From Coptodactyla brooksi (lineage: Eukaryota; Arthropoda; Insecta; Coleoptera; Scarabaeidae): 20,564 nucleotides of DNA. The notes beneath the pieces were generated by a model. That model made no database searches. It saw only the letters and a program-made list of their open reading frames with translations, and had not been told where the DNA came from. The stretch is from NCBI GenBank assembly GCA_033557675.1, contig JAWQRM010000670.1:1-20564 (forward strand). Direction: 5' to 3'. Positions 8,136 through 16,395 of the stretch are shown piece after piece (the first letter of the stretch is position 1; each line of letters opens with the position of its first letter). The translations under genes were made by a program, and so were the position numbers.

Positions 8136-8245
8136 ATATGCATAGTCAGTATAATTGCAATGTAAACTATATTTTTCGATTGATTAGCAATCTGGACGTT
8201 TATTCCTAATTTTAAATTTTGTGTACGGATTAATATAAGTGTGCT

Positions 8246-8265
8246 TATATATATATATATATATA
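8246..8265. repeat. (TA)n microsatellite
   Basis: Uninterrupted TA dinucleotides, about ten units. Confidence 0.9.
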
Positions 8266-8435
8266 CAGAAAAACACTAATAGCAAGTGTAAATCATTCCT
8301 TGGTTAACTGGTTGGTTTTATGATAACAGCAGCCTAATGAATCTAAGTGGCTTTAATTGAAACCTTTCTTGGTTGCGGCCGCAATTCATCTCCTTTCCGT
8401 CTAAATATAGTAACTTCATTTCGTTTTCCTTACAG

Positions 8436-8509
8436 GTACGTATAGAGTTGCATCCAGTTCCCCTTACAAACCGTTCCACTAGCCACCTGTTGGACCTTTA
8501 TTCAAGACG
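8436..8509 (+). CDS. candidate 74-nt internal exon
   Basis: A strong acceptor (TTTCGTTTTCCTTACAG, ending at 8435) and a strong donor (GACG|GTGAGTAAGT, GT beginning at 8510) bracket 74 nt that are open in one frame only (VRIELHPVPLTNRSTSHLLD then LYSR). The other two frames contain stops. The splice signals are the best of any in the window. It might be coding or a 5' UTR exon. There is no recognised homology and no partner exon is evident nearby. Confidence 0.35.
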
Positions 8510-9169
8510 GTGAGTAAGTGTTGCGAGCGAAACGTGAGCGCAAGTCTGGTGAGAGTTTTGCAGTTTCTCGTGACATTGAACCGTGTCGCTTTTTTCACTC
8601 CCCTTCGTGATTTAAGTGTTAATTTGGCGCTTATCGTGTGCGTGTCTATTACACATAGTGAGCTTTAACGCCATGCAATTGATTCGTAGACATGATTGAA
8701 TCTTTCTTCTGCTCTGAAATGGTGAGGTTTACATAAGTCGTAGCATGTTTGATACATAAAGTAAAATAACTAGGTATGTGCAATAGGGTTATTTGGCATG
8801 TTCCTGAATTTAGACTGCAACATGTTAACACGATACCTATAAACGCACTGTGTTATCGATCTAAATAACATGGATTTTGAAGACAGTTTCAGTGATTCCT
8901 TTCTAAATCCGCAGAATAGCTAATATGACTGACATAACACGTGTTAAACATAATAATATTTTTTTAGTCTCATTCGAAATTTACTTTTAATTTATACGTG
9001 AGAATAAATTAAGAATAATAATTACACAAGTGTCCCAAAACTATGAGGCAATAATTTGCCCGTAGGTTTTCTTAAAATTGTGAAAGTTGGTATGATGAAC
9101 AATTAATAAAATGAAAACAAAATCGTGAGCGATAGTCTTGTACATATGATATATATAACATGGGATATA
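8510..9169. other. CG-rich patch then AT-rich DNA, no gene recognised
   Basis: From 8515 to about 8650 the sequence is unusually rich in CG dinucleotides and looks like an untranslated leader or promoter-proximal region. It could be the 5' UTR of a non-LTR element, since a Jockey-like relic begins about 600 bp downstream, or a host regulatory patch. From 8650 to 9169 it is plain AT-rich DNA. Confidence 0.3.
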
Positions 9170-9915
9170 TACGGATTTCGTCCAGACTACAGATGCAGCA
9201 TAGCTCTGTTGAGTATAGTGGACGACATAACGACTCAAATGGATGCGAGAAAGGTTATAATTTTAGTTCTGTTAGATTATTCTAAAGCGTTTAATCAAAT
9301 TGATCCAACCCTGTTGGATTAATCCAAAAGAGATGGATAACAATTGATGGATATCTGATATGAAATCCCTATTCGTATATGTAAGATTTCATATCAGATA
9401 AGTAACAAGTAGTCGTCGTTAATCAACAAACGTCTCAACCAATGAACATGCTGTGCGGGTATCCGCAGGGGTCAGCGTTATCTTCTCTTCTTTGTGTTAT
9501 GTATACATCAAATTTCAAAAATCACATCTCGCACTGTAAATTTAATTTTTATGCAGACGACACTCAATTGCATCTGGCGTTCGCTCCGCAAGATGTGGAG
9601 ATCGCGTGTCAGAAACTGAATCAAGACCTGGAGGCATTGATTGATATATCCAGTTGGCATAATTTAACAATTAATGCCAGTAAAACAGAACTAATAAGTT
9701 TTGGGCCCTCAGAAATTCGGGACAGGATTCGGGATACAATAAACATTTATGTTGGTGTGAAGAAACTGTCAATTCGAAACACTGTTAGGAACCTTGGGTA
9801 TGTTGATTGACGAAAATCTTTAATATAGCAAGTTGAGATTGACATATTCACACCGAATACATCTAAGTCTGAAAGCTAAGCGATTACTCTGCGAACTGTT
9901 GTCAATATTTAACTA
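9170..9915 (+). pseudogene. Jockey-like non-LTR reverse transcriptase fragment
   Basis: GFRPDYRCSIALLSIVDDIT (9173 on), then VLLDYSKAFNQIDPTLLD carrying the first palm Asp, a stop, and a 120-bp stretch disturbed by an inverted duplication (9352-9400). The frame resumes with NQQTSQPMN, CGYPQGSALSSLLCVMYTS (normally GVPQGSVLGPLLF) and HCKFNFYADDTQLHLAF with an intact YADD motif (9550-9561). Then come QKLNQDLEALIDISSWHNLT, INASKTELISFGPS and RNLGYVD to a stop at 9808-9810. Frameshifted tail pieces (LRLTYSHRIHLSLKAKRLLC) run to about 9900. The N-terminal endonuclease and C-terminal portion are absent. The downstream edge is cut by the Tc3-like end at 9916. Confidence 0.85.
9352..9400. repeat. perfect 16-bp inverted duplication, 17-nt spacer
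   Basis: Arms 9352-9367 (TATCTGATATGAAATC) and 9385-9400 are exact reverse complements. They lie between the DYSKAF and GYPQGS blocks of the reverse transcriptase, where uninterrupted coding sequence would be expected. Confidence 0.9.
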
Positions 9916-10181
9916 CAGTATGTTAAGATTAGTTACGTTCACTTAGTTTTTTGTTCATAACTTGGTTAGGACTGCACTGATCCGGGTGAAATTTTTATGG
10001 CGATTATATATTATGCCTTCACATTTCGGGTCGATACCTCTCGTTTCAAGAAAGTTATTTAAAAAGAAATAAAAAATTGCCCGTTCAAAAGCGTCAAGGT
10101 GTTTTACTTTTACATAACAAAATTAACATTTAAGAGCAATGAATTTTTAACTTATAACACATATAGCATTAATATTTAATT
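9916..10181. mobile_element. solo end of a Tc3-like transposon
   Basis: About 266 bp closely resembling the 3' UTR and terminal end of the Tc3-like element at 19649-19930. The match begins CAGTATGT preceded by TA in both places, and ends just where the last transposase codons would begin (TTAATATTTAATT). No transposase coding sequence follows, so this copy is truncated. It interrupts or abuts the Jockey-like relic. Confidence 0.8.
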
Positions 10182-10324
10182 AATTAATAAGCGATTTTTA
10201 ATTCCGGAAAAAATTAACCGAGGAGTTGCATTAACTGTTGCTTTAAGAATCGAATAAAGTACAGCGTCATATTGAAAATGTAATTGTATAAAACAAGAGT
10301 TTATAAGTGTTAATTGTAAAAACG

Positions 10325-10725
10325 TTTTCAAGAGAACTGTGAAGACGTTGAAGGTGACAAGCGCCCTGGGCACCGCAGCACAACAATAACCCACGTCAAC
10401 GTCGAAAAAGTGAAGAAAATAACTGAATCACAGTGCGCGATGGGTACTCTGAGGGCTTGTTGAATTGTTGAACAACGATTCAGAACTACTCAATCGAGTC
10501 ATAGTTGGTGATGAAGCATGGCTTATGGATATGATATCAAAATTAAGGCAGAATCGTACCAATGGAGGTTTCTTGAGGACCTCGAAGCCCGCAAAACGTT
10601 CGAATGTAAAGAATCTGCCAATTGGTGTTGAGTTTTCATCCTGTTCTGATGAACAATTAGCTTTTTGTTATCTACCTCGTAAAGACGCGTTTCGACTTTT
10701 TCGGGATTACCAAGTGAATAAGTAG
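10325..10725 (+). pseudogene. mariner-family transposase fragment, broken
   Basis: Begins FQENCEDVEGDKRPGHRSTT near 10325, the linker of a mariner transposase (normally ..DERPGRPSTT), then THVNVEKVKKITES. A deletion and stop follow, then LLNNDSELLNRVIVGDEAWL (normally NDPDLL.RVITGDESWVYG) with the first catalytic Asp. Another frame gives GYDIKIKAESYQW, then the first frame resumes with RSNVKNLP. The remainder to 10725 is weakly similar. This is a different lineage from the mariner at 3182, whose linker and GDEKW region read differently. N- and C-terminal parts, including the second and third catalytic Asp, are missing. Confidence 0.75.
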
Positions 10726-10740
10726 TGTGGATTTTGGGTA

Positions 10741-11270
10741 CGTTGACCTGTATTTTCAAGGTCATTTGAAAATGACCTTGTATTTTCCAAATGGAACCCC
10801 TATTTTTAATCTCGAATTTTGAAGGAGTGCAAAATTTTACGTTCCGATATGTATCGCTGTGGACTTATTGTTACATAATGTACAACGACCAACCATATGT
10901 CTGATTCTCTGTACCATTGCACGCTCCCCTCTTATGGTATCAAACGCTGTAAAGATGCACTGAATCAGCTCAGGTAATGTTCCTACCGCTTCCCTGACCT
11001 TACTCCTCTTGACGTTTTTCTATGGGGTTATGTAGAGTCCATTATGTATTCAACACTAGTAGGAGTGAAGCCACCTGTCTCTTTTGTCCAAATTACAGTC
11101 TGGTGTTTCATTTATCCTTCCAAATACGTAGACAGTTCATAGTGCTGTCGAAACTTTATTTCACATGTTCCACATAGGTTATTTCACATAGGTTCCTTAT
11201 TGAAACAATTTCATCCGCTACAATCTCCCACATTTTTAAAAAGTCATTCCGTAATACCTTGTATATAGTT
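10741..11270 (+). pseudogene. IS630-type transposon remnant with transposase C-terminus
   Basis: The left part has the hairpin CAAGGTCATTT / AAATGACCTTG (10757-10767, 10770-10780), a motif seen near the ends of insect IS630-type elements. At about 10989-11052 the plus strand reads FPDLTPLDVFLWGYVESIMY, the conserved end of the DDE domain (normally SPDLTPLDFFLWGYVK) with its last Asp. Degraded sequence continues to a terminal-like AGTCATTCCGTAATACCTTG at 11244-11263. First and second catalytic regions are deleted or unrecognisable. It belongs to the same broad family as the fold-back element at 1424-3175, but the sequences are not close. Confidence 0.6.
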
Positions 11271-11537
11271 CTATTAAATAAATAAGTTTATAATACCAGC
11301 TACGGTAGCCACGTGTTTATTAAAAATATTGTCATGACGGGCGAAGAAGTACATTTATAGGCGAAGAAAAATATATTTCATTCTTAAAAGAAGTCCATGT
11401 TGGAGATATTGCCGATCATAAAGAGAAATCGCGAAAAGTACATATTAATTCATATTAAATTGATGTTAATCCTAGGGCATTTCGTCCATATATGAATTAT
11501 AAGTAAATATTTACTTTAGTTAGCCAAGAGAAAAATA

Positions 11538-11615
11538 GACCGCTGAGCAGAATTTGAACCTGCGACCTTTTGATTTCACGCCAAAATGCTCTTACCTATT
11601 GAGCCATGCAAGGTC
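11538..11615 (-). other. tRNA-like segment, left arm
   Basis: Inverted counterpart of 11762-11840, with the same A box (one substitution, TGGCTCAATAGG) and a mutated B box (GGTTCAAATTC). Transcription from the two copies would run towards the palindrome edges in opposite directions and would give fully complementary RNAs only if read through the centre. Confidence 0.6.
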
Positions 11616-11761
11616 ATCCTCCCGCTCTTTGGAAACTTCCTCTTGTTTTACCTGTTCGCAACCCGAACATCTGTACCCCACCGCATATACTCGCCGAGCG
11701 AGTACAGATGTTCGGGTTGCGAACAGGTAAAACAAGAGGAAGATTTTTCAAAGAGCGGGAG

Positions 11762-11840
11762 GACCCCTGCATGGCTCAGTAGGTAAGAGCATTTTGGCGT
11801 GAAACCAAAAGATCGCAGGTTCAAATCCTGCTCAGCGGTC
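11762..11840 (+). other. tRNA-like segment, right arm
   Basis: Has an A box (TGGCTCAGTAGG, 11772-11783) and B box (GGTTCAAATCC, 11818-11828) as in RNA polymerase III promoters. The D-stem GCTC/GAGC, an anticodon-like stem TTTTGG/CCAAAA with loop CGTGAAA, and a T-stem GCAGG/CCTGC can all be drawn. The acceptor stem is spaced wrongly (extra bases before the D-stem) and position 33 is G rather than T, so it is not a functional tRNA. It is best read as tRNA-derived, as in SINEs. Confidence 0.6.
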
Positions 11841-11999
11841 TATTTTTCTCTTGGCTAACTAAAGTAAATATTTACTTATAGTACATATATCCATTTTCTA
11901 GACTCCATTCATTTTATAACTTGTTCATTAGTAAGGTTGGGATCGTTTTTGGATGATAGAGATAAGAGAACAATTCCCGGGTGTAGAGGCATTTAAGCT

Positions 12000-12729
12000 T
12001 TCGTAGATCCCTTTGAAAAACCTCGAATATCAGAGATTACCGACTCCCGAAGATTTTTACGATTTATTACACAACAGTCAACGTTTAGAAGAACATTATG
12101 CCTGTGCACAAAAAGTGTGAGATATTTCTAATTGCCACAGTTTAGAACAATAAGAAAGGCAGATATCTTTGAAAATTTTAGGAAAATTAGCGTACAGTTT
12201 TATAAATTAGATCCTTGCAATTACTTTACGGCCCCAGGATTTGGGTGGGATGCATTATTAAGAATAACTGACGTAAAATTGGAATTTTTAACAGACATCG
12301 ATATCTTACACTTTTACGGGGGCGGTATTCCCGGCATGTGTACGAAGCAAGCGGCCGAAGCAAACAACAAATTTATGGATTGATACTACACCACAAAACC
12401 ACCATCCTACATACTTTTTTTAGATGCGACAAATCCTTATGGTTACGCTATGCTTAAGAAGCTTTCTACCGGTAAATTTAGATGGCTGACAGGACGAAAT
12501 AAATCAATTAGATATGAACGGTTTAGATGCAGATGGTCACGTGTTTAAGGTGGATTTAGAATATCCGCTTAATAAGTATGATGAACACAACGACCTACCC
12601 TTTTGGCCGGAAAATAAGACCCCCGAATCGAAGTACACGAAATTAATAACGAATTTATCAAACAAAGAGAAATATAATTCATTGCGGAAACTTAAAACAA
12701 TATTTAAAACGTGGATTAAAGTGAATTAG
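12000..12729 (+). pseudogene. Polinton/Maverick protein-primed DNA polymerase B fragment
   Basis: Pieces in order: PTPEDFYDLLHNSQRLEEHY (near 12045), a stop, then DIFENFRKISVQFYKLDP and FTAPGFGWDALLRITDVKLE, DIDILHFYGGGIPGMCTKQA to about 12380. A stop and frameshift lead to KPPSYILFLDATNPYGYAM (polymerase motif A, normally LDANNLYG, catalytic Asp kept), LSTGKFRWLTG, then in another frame DLEYPLNKYDEHNDLPFWPE and the conserved NKEKY, ending at 12729. This is the central part of the viral/organellar type-B polymerase carried by Polintons, which are virus-like self-replicating elements. The exonuclease N-terminus and the C-terminal DTDS motif are absent, so it is inactive. Confidence 0.85.
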
Positions 12730-12854
12730 AATCATAGAATTTCAACAATCAAATTAAATATCTGAATATATAAACTTCAATTCGCGCAAACGGGCAGAAC
12801 TTATTTTGTTATTAATATTAAACACTACTGCGTTTATGCGTGTTGAAACTGGAA

Positions 12855-12884
12855 AAAGGAAACTATTCACCTATAGTTTCCTTT
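12855..12884. repeat. perfect 12-bp inverted duplication, 6-nt spacer
   Basis: AAAGGAAACTAT (12855-12866) and its exact reverse complement (12873-12884) flank TCACCT. It lies in unassigned DNA between the polymerase relic and the antisense LINE. Confidence 0.85.
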
Positions 12885-12929
12885 GTCCTACTTATCGTTA
12901 CTTAAACATATTAGTTACTAACTGCACCA

Positions 12930-13762
12930 GCTCTGCTTTTAACACTAACACTGCACTAACTGATGTGACTTGGCTCTCTTTAACCTTCTTTTCTGGGTGT
13001 GACGGTCTAGACGCTGAATAACTTCCACATTGAAATGGTGGTGAAGCCTTGCTTCATATTGAGCAGCAAAGCATTGCATCACTGTGGCAACATCATCGAT
13101 ACCAAGATCCCGCTGGATGCCGCTGTTGCGGCAGTACCACGGAGCATTAACTATGTTTCCTAATACTTTATTTTGGAATGGCTGTATGTTGTTAATGTGG
13201 CACTGTTTGGTAGACCATAGTTGGATGCCATACAGCTATCCAGACAGATTTGAGTATCTGGTTGTGTATCATGATTTTATTATGTACTGACATTTAGGAG
13301 TTTCTTCCTAAATGTCAGTACAGCCAGCTCAATTTTCGGCACTTTAGATTAATTCATCTTTCTTCTTGATGTGTACCTTCCAATGTAATTTGACGTCTAG
13401 AGTCATGTTTAGGTATTTGGCGTTATTTTCCTGTAGTATACTAGTGTTGTTAACGGTGCCTGGTATTTGATTTCTTAGATTTTTATTTGTAAAGTTAACA
13501 TATATTGATTTCTTTTCATTTACTTTTATTTTCTGGTGATTAACCCATTAGGAGATTTGGTTGCTTGCTTGTTGCAACTTTTCTATAGATTCTTCAATAT
13601 TTTTACCTACTGCGTTCTCTGGCTGTGGAACATAACATATATATAGCAGGTCTAGCACGCTGCCCTGTGGAACTCCTGCTTTTATTTCTTTTAGATCTGA
13701 ATACTCATATTCTTGTTTAATCTTGAAAAGCGTGTTTGAGATGTAGGATTTTAGTAGTACTA
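12930..13762 (-). pseudogene. Jockey-like reverse transcriptase, C-terminal half, antisense
   Basis: Minus-strand order: SYISNTLFKIKQEYEYSDLK then AGVPQGSVLDLLYICY (13630-13680). The segment that should hold the FADD active site is deleted. Then NIEESIEKLQQASNQIS, a stop, HQKIKVNEKKSIYVNFTNKN, NNTSILQENNAKYLNMTLDV and HWKVHIKKKDEL. A perfect 17-bp inverted duplication (13283-13322) interrupts the thumb region. It resumes with IMIHNQILKSVW, NNIQPFQNKVLGNIVNAPWY, RDLGIDDVATVMQCFAAQYE and ARLHHHFNVEVIQRLD to about 13000, fading out near 12930. This lineage differs from the RT at 9170, which retains YADD and has a different thumb. Confidence 0.82.
13283..13322. repeat. perfect 17-bp inverted duplication, 6-nt spacer
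   Basis: Arms 13283-13299 (TGTACTGACATTTAGGA) and 13306-13322 are exact reverse complements around GTTTCT. On the coding (minus) strand the second arm to be read (13299-13283) runs into plausible Jockey codons (SVHNKIMIHNQ), so the arm at 13306-13322 appears to be the copied one. Confidence 0.9.
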
Positions 13763-13799
13763 CGTATTGTTTTACCCAACAGGCGAAACAGCGTTATGG

Positions 13800-14710
13800 T
13801 CGGGATAGGACCATGTCCGCTGTTAAATATTTTGTTTTTATTTTTAAAAATGTCGATGCTCTACGCTGCGCCAAGTTGACTATTTGTATTAACTCGCCCA
13901 ATCAATTGTATGTGTTCGTTTATCCTATGATTCAGAGTTATTATGTGGGCAACCACGTTAGATTTCTCTGGTCTATTATATTTAAAGTGAGCTAAGTGCT
14001 CGTTATATTTCAATTTAAGGGACCTACGCGTTTATCGAATGTAATTTTTTTCGCAACTTAGGCAGCTGATTTTATAAATCCGCGACTTATGAATTGAATC
14101 TGTTTTACCTTTCGGATTACCCAACCGACTTTTAATGGTATTATTGTTGGTAAAGGCTACTTTAAAATCGAACGTTTTCAAAATATTAGCTAATCCTTTA
14201 GTAGTTTCATCATAAGGGAAGTTTAATGAATTGTTTGTGTTCGTCTTTAGTTAATATTTCAAGCGTAGTCTTTTTACATAAGTTCATTTTATTTTTATTT
14301 TTGCTTAAAATGTTGTGTATTAGATTTCTATTATACCTCTTGTATGTACCTAGGTCTTCAATATATTTAAGTTCTTTTTTATATCTACTACTATTAAATG
14401 CCGAGATTTTATGTTGAAAATGGTGATTGGTATCTGATGTTATAAATCTCTTTGTATTTGTGTCTCTTTTCGAAAGATATCGAATTCTAGCTTATTTTCT
14501 TTTCTTATTATTAAAGTGTTGAGAAAAAGCAGTTTCCCGTCTTTCTCTATTTCACAGGTGAACTTTATGCCTGCATATTCCGGATTTATGTTCCTAAAGA
14601 AATCTTGAATGTTACTATTTTCAGTATCAAAAATCACGAACACTGATGAACTTTTGCTTTAGTTTGGTTTCCAAATAACCCATAAAGATATTGGCTAAAC
14701 ATGGAGAAAT
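13800..14710 (-). pseudogene. Penelope-like element: RT end plus GIY-YIG region
   Basis: Minus-strand order: SPCLANIFMGYLETKLKQKF (normally LSPILANIFM), a frameshift that removes the YVDD motif, FVIFDTENSNIQDFFRNINP, IKFTCEIEKDGKLLFLNTLI, NKLEFDIFRKET (the RT C-terminus typical of Penelope-like elements, normally ..LEFD.YRKPT). Frameshifted linker pieces follow (FNSSRYKKELKYIEDLGTYK, TLEILTKDEHKQFIKLPYDE), then the GIY-YIG nuclease start RIYKISCLSCEKNYIR with a stop where GQ is expected, RRSLKLKYNEHLAHFKYN, EKSNVVAHIITLNHRINEHI, ending near 13840. Known role: RT with a linked GIY-YIG endonuclease. Broken at many points. It directly abuts the integrase relic at 14775. Confidence 0.82.
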
Positions 14711-14726
14711 ACAGTTATTTGGAAAC
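14667..14726. repeat. 13-bp inverted duplication inside Penelope RT, 34-nt spacer
   Basis: GTTTCCAAATAAC (14667-14679) encodes part of GYLETK on the minus strand. Its exact reverse complement (14714-14726) lies just upstream in the reading direction, where the conserved EGLAMG block should be. Partial similarity extends beyond the perfect core. Confidence 0.8.
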
Positions 14727-14774
14727 TAAACTGACGGTTATTTTGAAATTTCACTAAATTTTTTTCCACTTACA

Positions 14775-15255
14775 CTACTTGTTCCCATACCAAGTATCTT
14801 GTGTACGGGTGTTATCGTGAAGTAAACGAGGTAACAATTTTAACCAGCGGTAGTTTCGGTACATGCTAAATTCTTTCCAGTTTTTTTCTTCCAATGTCCT
14901 GTTAAATTAAATCGTTCAACGATGAAACGTTTTAAATTTGAATATGTGGTATAATGGTTTATGCTGTGTCTGAGCATTAACATTAACCATAGAAATTGGT
15001 ATTACAAAACTCGTTCCAGTTATCGGTCTGTAAATTTTTCATCATGTGTCCCTTTGTATTCATTTTATCCATTGCGCGCACAAGCTCTGGACCACGTTTA
15101 TTTTTCAGAGGTAAGACCGGACCATATTTGGAAAATGGGTTTTCTTTTGAATATGAAATTATTTCCACCAAATCTGCTTGGGATAAGTCCGCTAACTCTT
15201 TAACCCATATTTTGTGTAACATAATCACTGCTAGGGCTACGTTTCCGATCTCCAA
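14775..15255 (-). pseudogene. Polinton-type rve integrase fragment, broken
   Basis: Minus-strand order: WVKELADLSQADLVEIISYS (first catalytic Asp in QADLV), then KENPFSKYGPVLPLKNK, shortened relative to the usual ENKGYKY..T.ID.FSKYAW..PLK.K. GPELVRAMDKMNTKG follows, then KNLQTDNWNEFCNTNFYG with the second Asp. After a frameshift come HSINHYTTYSNLKRFIVERF with the catalytic Glu, and after another RTLEEKNWKEFSMYRNYRWL and KLLPRLLHDNTRTQD to a stop at 14775. The D, D, E triad is present but split over frames. The family fits Polinton/Maverick integrases (and their F54H12.3-like relatives). It is on the opposite strand and about 2 kb from the polymerase B fragment, so both may derive from one Polinton. 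Confidence 0.78.
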
Positions 15256-15912
15256 ATAATGTTAAAATAAGAGGTTATCGTAGATGTCTTGATTTAATTT
15301 CCGGGCGATAGAAATGTTTAGATAAATTATGGTCTTGAACGTGTCTTCCTAATTTGCTTACACTCATTCCGCCAAGATTGTGTTAACCGAACTTGTTCAA
15401 AGCCACCTTTTACTGTTAAAGGTTTAATGTGTTTTAAAACGATATTATTCTAGGTGTATCGTTTTATATTTATTGATGATACTGACCTACTTTTATATAC
15501 TACTATCTTCTTATGAGCGTGTTTGTTTTAATGTGTTTATTAGGTGTCGAACTCACTATGATATCATCTTAAATTTTGGATATAGAATCTTTGGTTTTAT
15601 AACAAGTTACCACTGGTTACCACTTCAGCGAAACAATAATAAATTGCTCGATGCGCATTTCGTCAACAAACTCGACATTGTCAAGAGCCACCAGGATATA
15701 GGGACGAACGTGAATGTATATACTATATTATACTGAATTCAGTATAATACACACATATCAAAAAAATGACACGTAAATAATACAAATTGTAGAACAACTT
15801 TTGATTATTATAAACAAACTGCGCTTACAATTAATTACACGTTCAATTACACATTTGTTAACTTCTATCCACATCTATTAAGTTCTGTCAACTTCTACTC
15901 ACTTATATATAC
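15256..15912. other. unassigned DNA with two palindromes
   Basis: On the minus strand just upstream of the integrase, at about 15380-15290, lies an open stretch reading SKLGRHVQDHNLSKHFYRPE that may be more of the same element, unassigned. A 10-bp hairpin (15435-15444 with 15457-15466) and a 24-bp palindrome (15726-15749) occur. The plus-strand open frame 15473-15736 has no recognisable similarity. Confidence 0.35.
15726..15749. repeat. 24-bp perfect palindrome centred on GAATTC
   Basis: No spacer. The left half is TATTATACTGAA, and the centre is an EcoRI site at 15735-15740. Confidence 0.9.
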
Positions 15913-16147
15913 TGTTGTAATATTTCATTTCTATAATTTTCTATATAATAAAATTATAGGAACGGGTCTGTAAAGTTCCCAGTGTCCGCTCGGATAAAAT
16001 CGGATGCAATCGCGTAGCGAGCTGAGTCATTCTCTGAGTATTTCTGAGTTCGACCATGCATACGCATCTTAAAAGATTTGCTTTTAGTGTTTAACTGGAG
16101 AATAAATGTAACTACATTGCATACAGCCTGTGAAGACCCTTGTCCAG
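15913..16147 (+). mobile_element. LTR-like segment (possible solo LTR)
   Basis: Starts TGTTGTAATATTTC, has a TATA-like TATATAATA at 15942-15950, then a block much richer in CG than the flanks, and AATAAA at 16101-16106 followed by CTGTGAAGACCCTTGTCCA. TATA followed about 150 bp later by a polyadenylation signal, with TG at the left and CA at the right, is the layout of an LTR, perhaps BEL/Pao or Gypsy. No second LTR, primer-binding site or gag/pol is present here. It could instead be a host promoter patch. Confidence 0.3.
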
Positions 16148-16196
16148 CAAGGCGTGCACCCCAAATCCCTGTACCCTTGCCCCGCAGGACATGCAG

Positions 16197-16247
16197 CGCG
16201 AATAAAAAATCGTACAGAATGTAAATGCGTACGGTTTTTTATTCGCG
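16197..16247. repeat. 19-bp inverted duplication with one mismatch
   Basis: Arms 16197-16215 (CGCGAATAAAAAATCGTAC) and 16229-16247 with a 13-nt spacer. A third, direct partial copy (GTGCGAATAAAAACCC) follows at about 16250-16265. Confidence 0.85.
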
Positions 16248-16395
16248 TAGTGCGAATAAAAACCCGCAGTACTCGTGCAGTGCGCGCCCAGCGGTGCTGG
16301 TCACTTCTATAATACTATTGATATGTTGGAGACAACTATTGCCCTCTTCCAAGTTTAGCTTAAATAGAATTTGGCAGCATAGTAGTAGGGGACTT

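Larger units (their letters stand above)
7966..8435. other. unassigned DNA between LINE relic and candidate exon
   Basis: Contains the two TA microsatellites and, near 8375, the 12-bp palindrome TTGCGGCCGCAA in otherwise AT-rich DNA. No coding remnant is recognised. Confidence 0.4.
11487..11892. repeat. ~400-bp near-perfect palindrome of tRNA-like sequence
   Basis: The left arm 11487-11676 and right arm 11702-11892 are reverse complements with only a few substitutions and short indels. The 25-nt centre holds a further 7-bp hairpin (TACTCGC, CGA, GCGAGTA at 11688-11704). Each arm contains a tRNA-like segment. Outside the tRNA-like part the arms share sequence such as TAAAACAAGAGGAAG and TTTACTTTAGTTAGCC. 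No transposase is present. It looks like a head-to-head pair of a tRNA-derived SINE-like unit, or a non-autonomous fold-back element that captured one. Confidence 0.85.

Noticed and set aside
10757..10780. Hairpin CAAGGTCATTT/AAATGACCTTG as another locus-specific inverted duplication
   Set aside because: It looks like a normal subterminal feature of an IS630-type element rather than a change specific to this copy.
11538..11840. A functional tRNA gene
   Set aside because: A and B boxes are good, but the acceptor stem is mis-spaced and mismatched and position 33 is not T, so it is treated as tRNA-derived repeat.
14961..15259. Plus-strand open frames at 14961-15203 and 14996-15259
   Set aside because: Antisense to the integrase relic, whose motifs (QADLV, LQTDNWNEF, VERFN) are on the minus strand.
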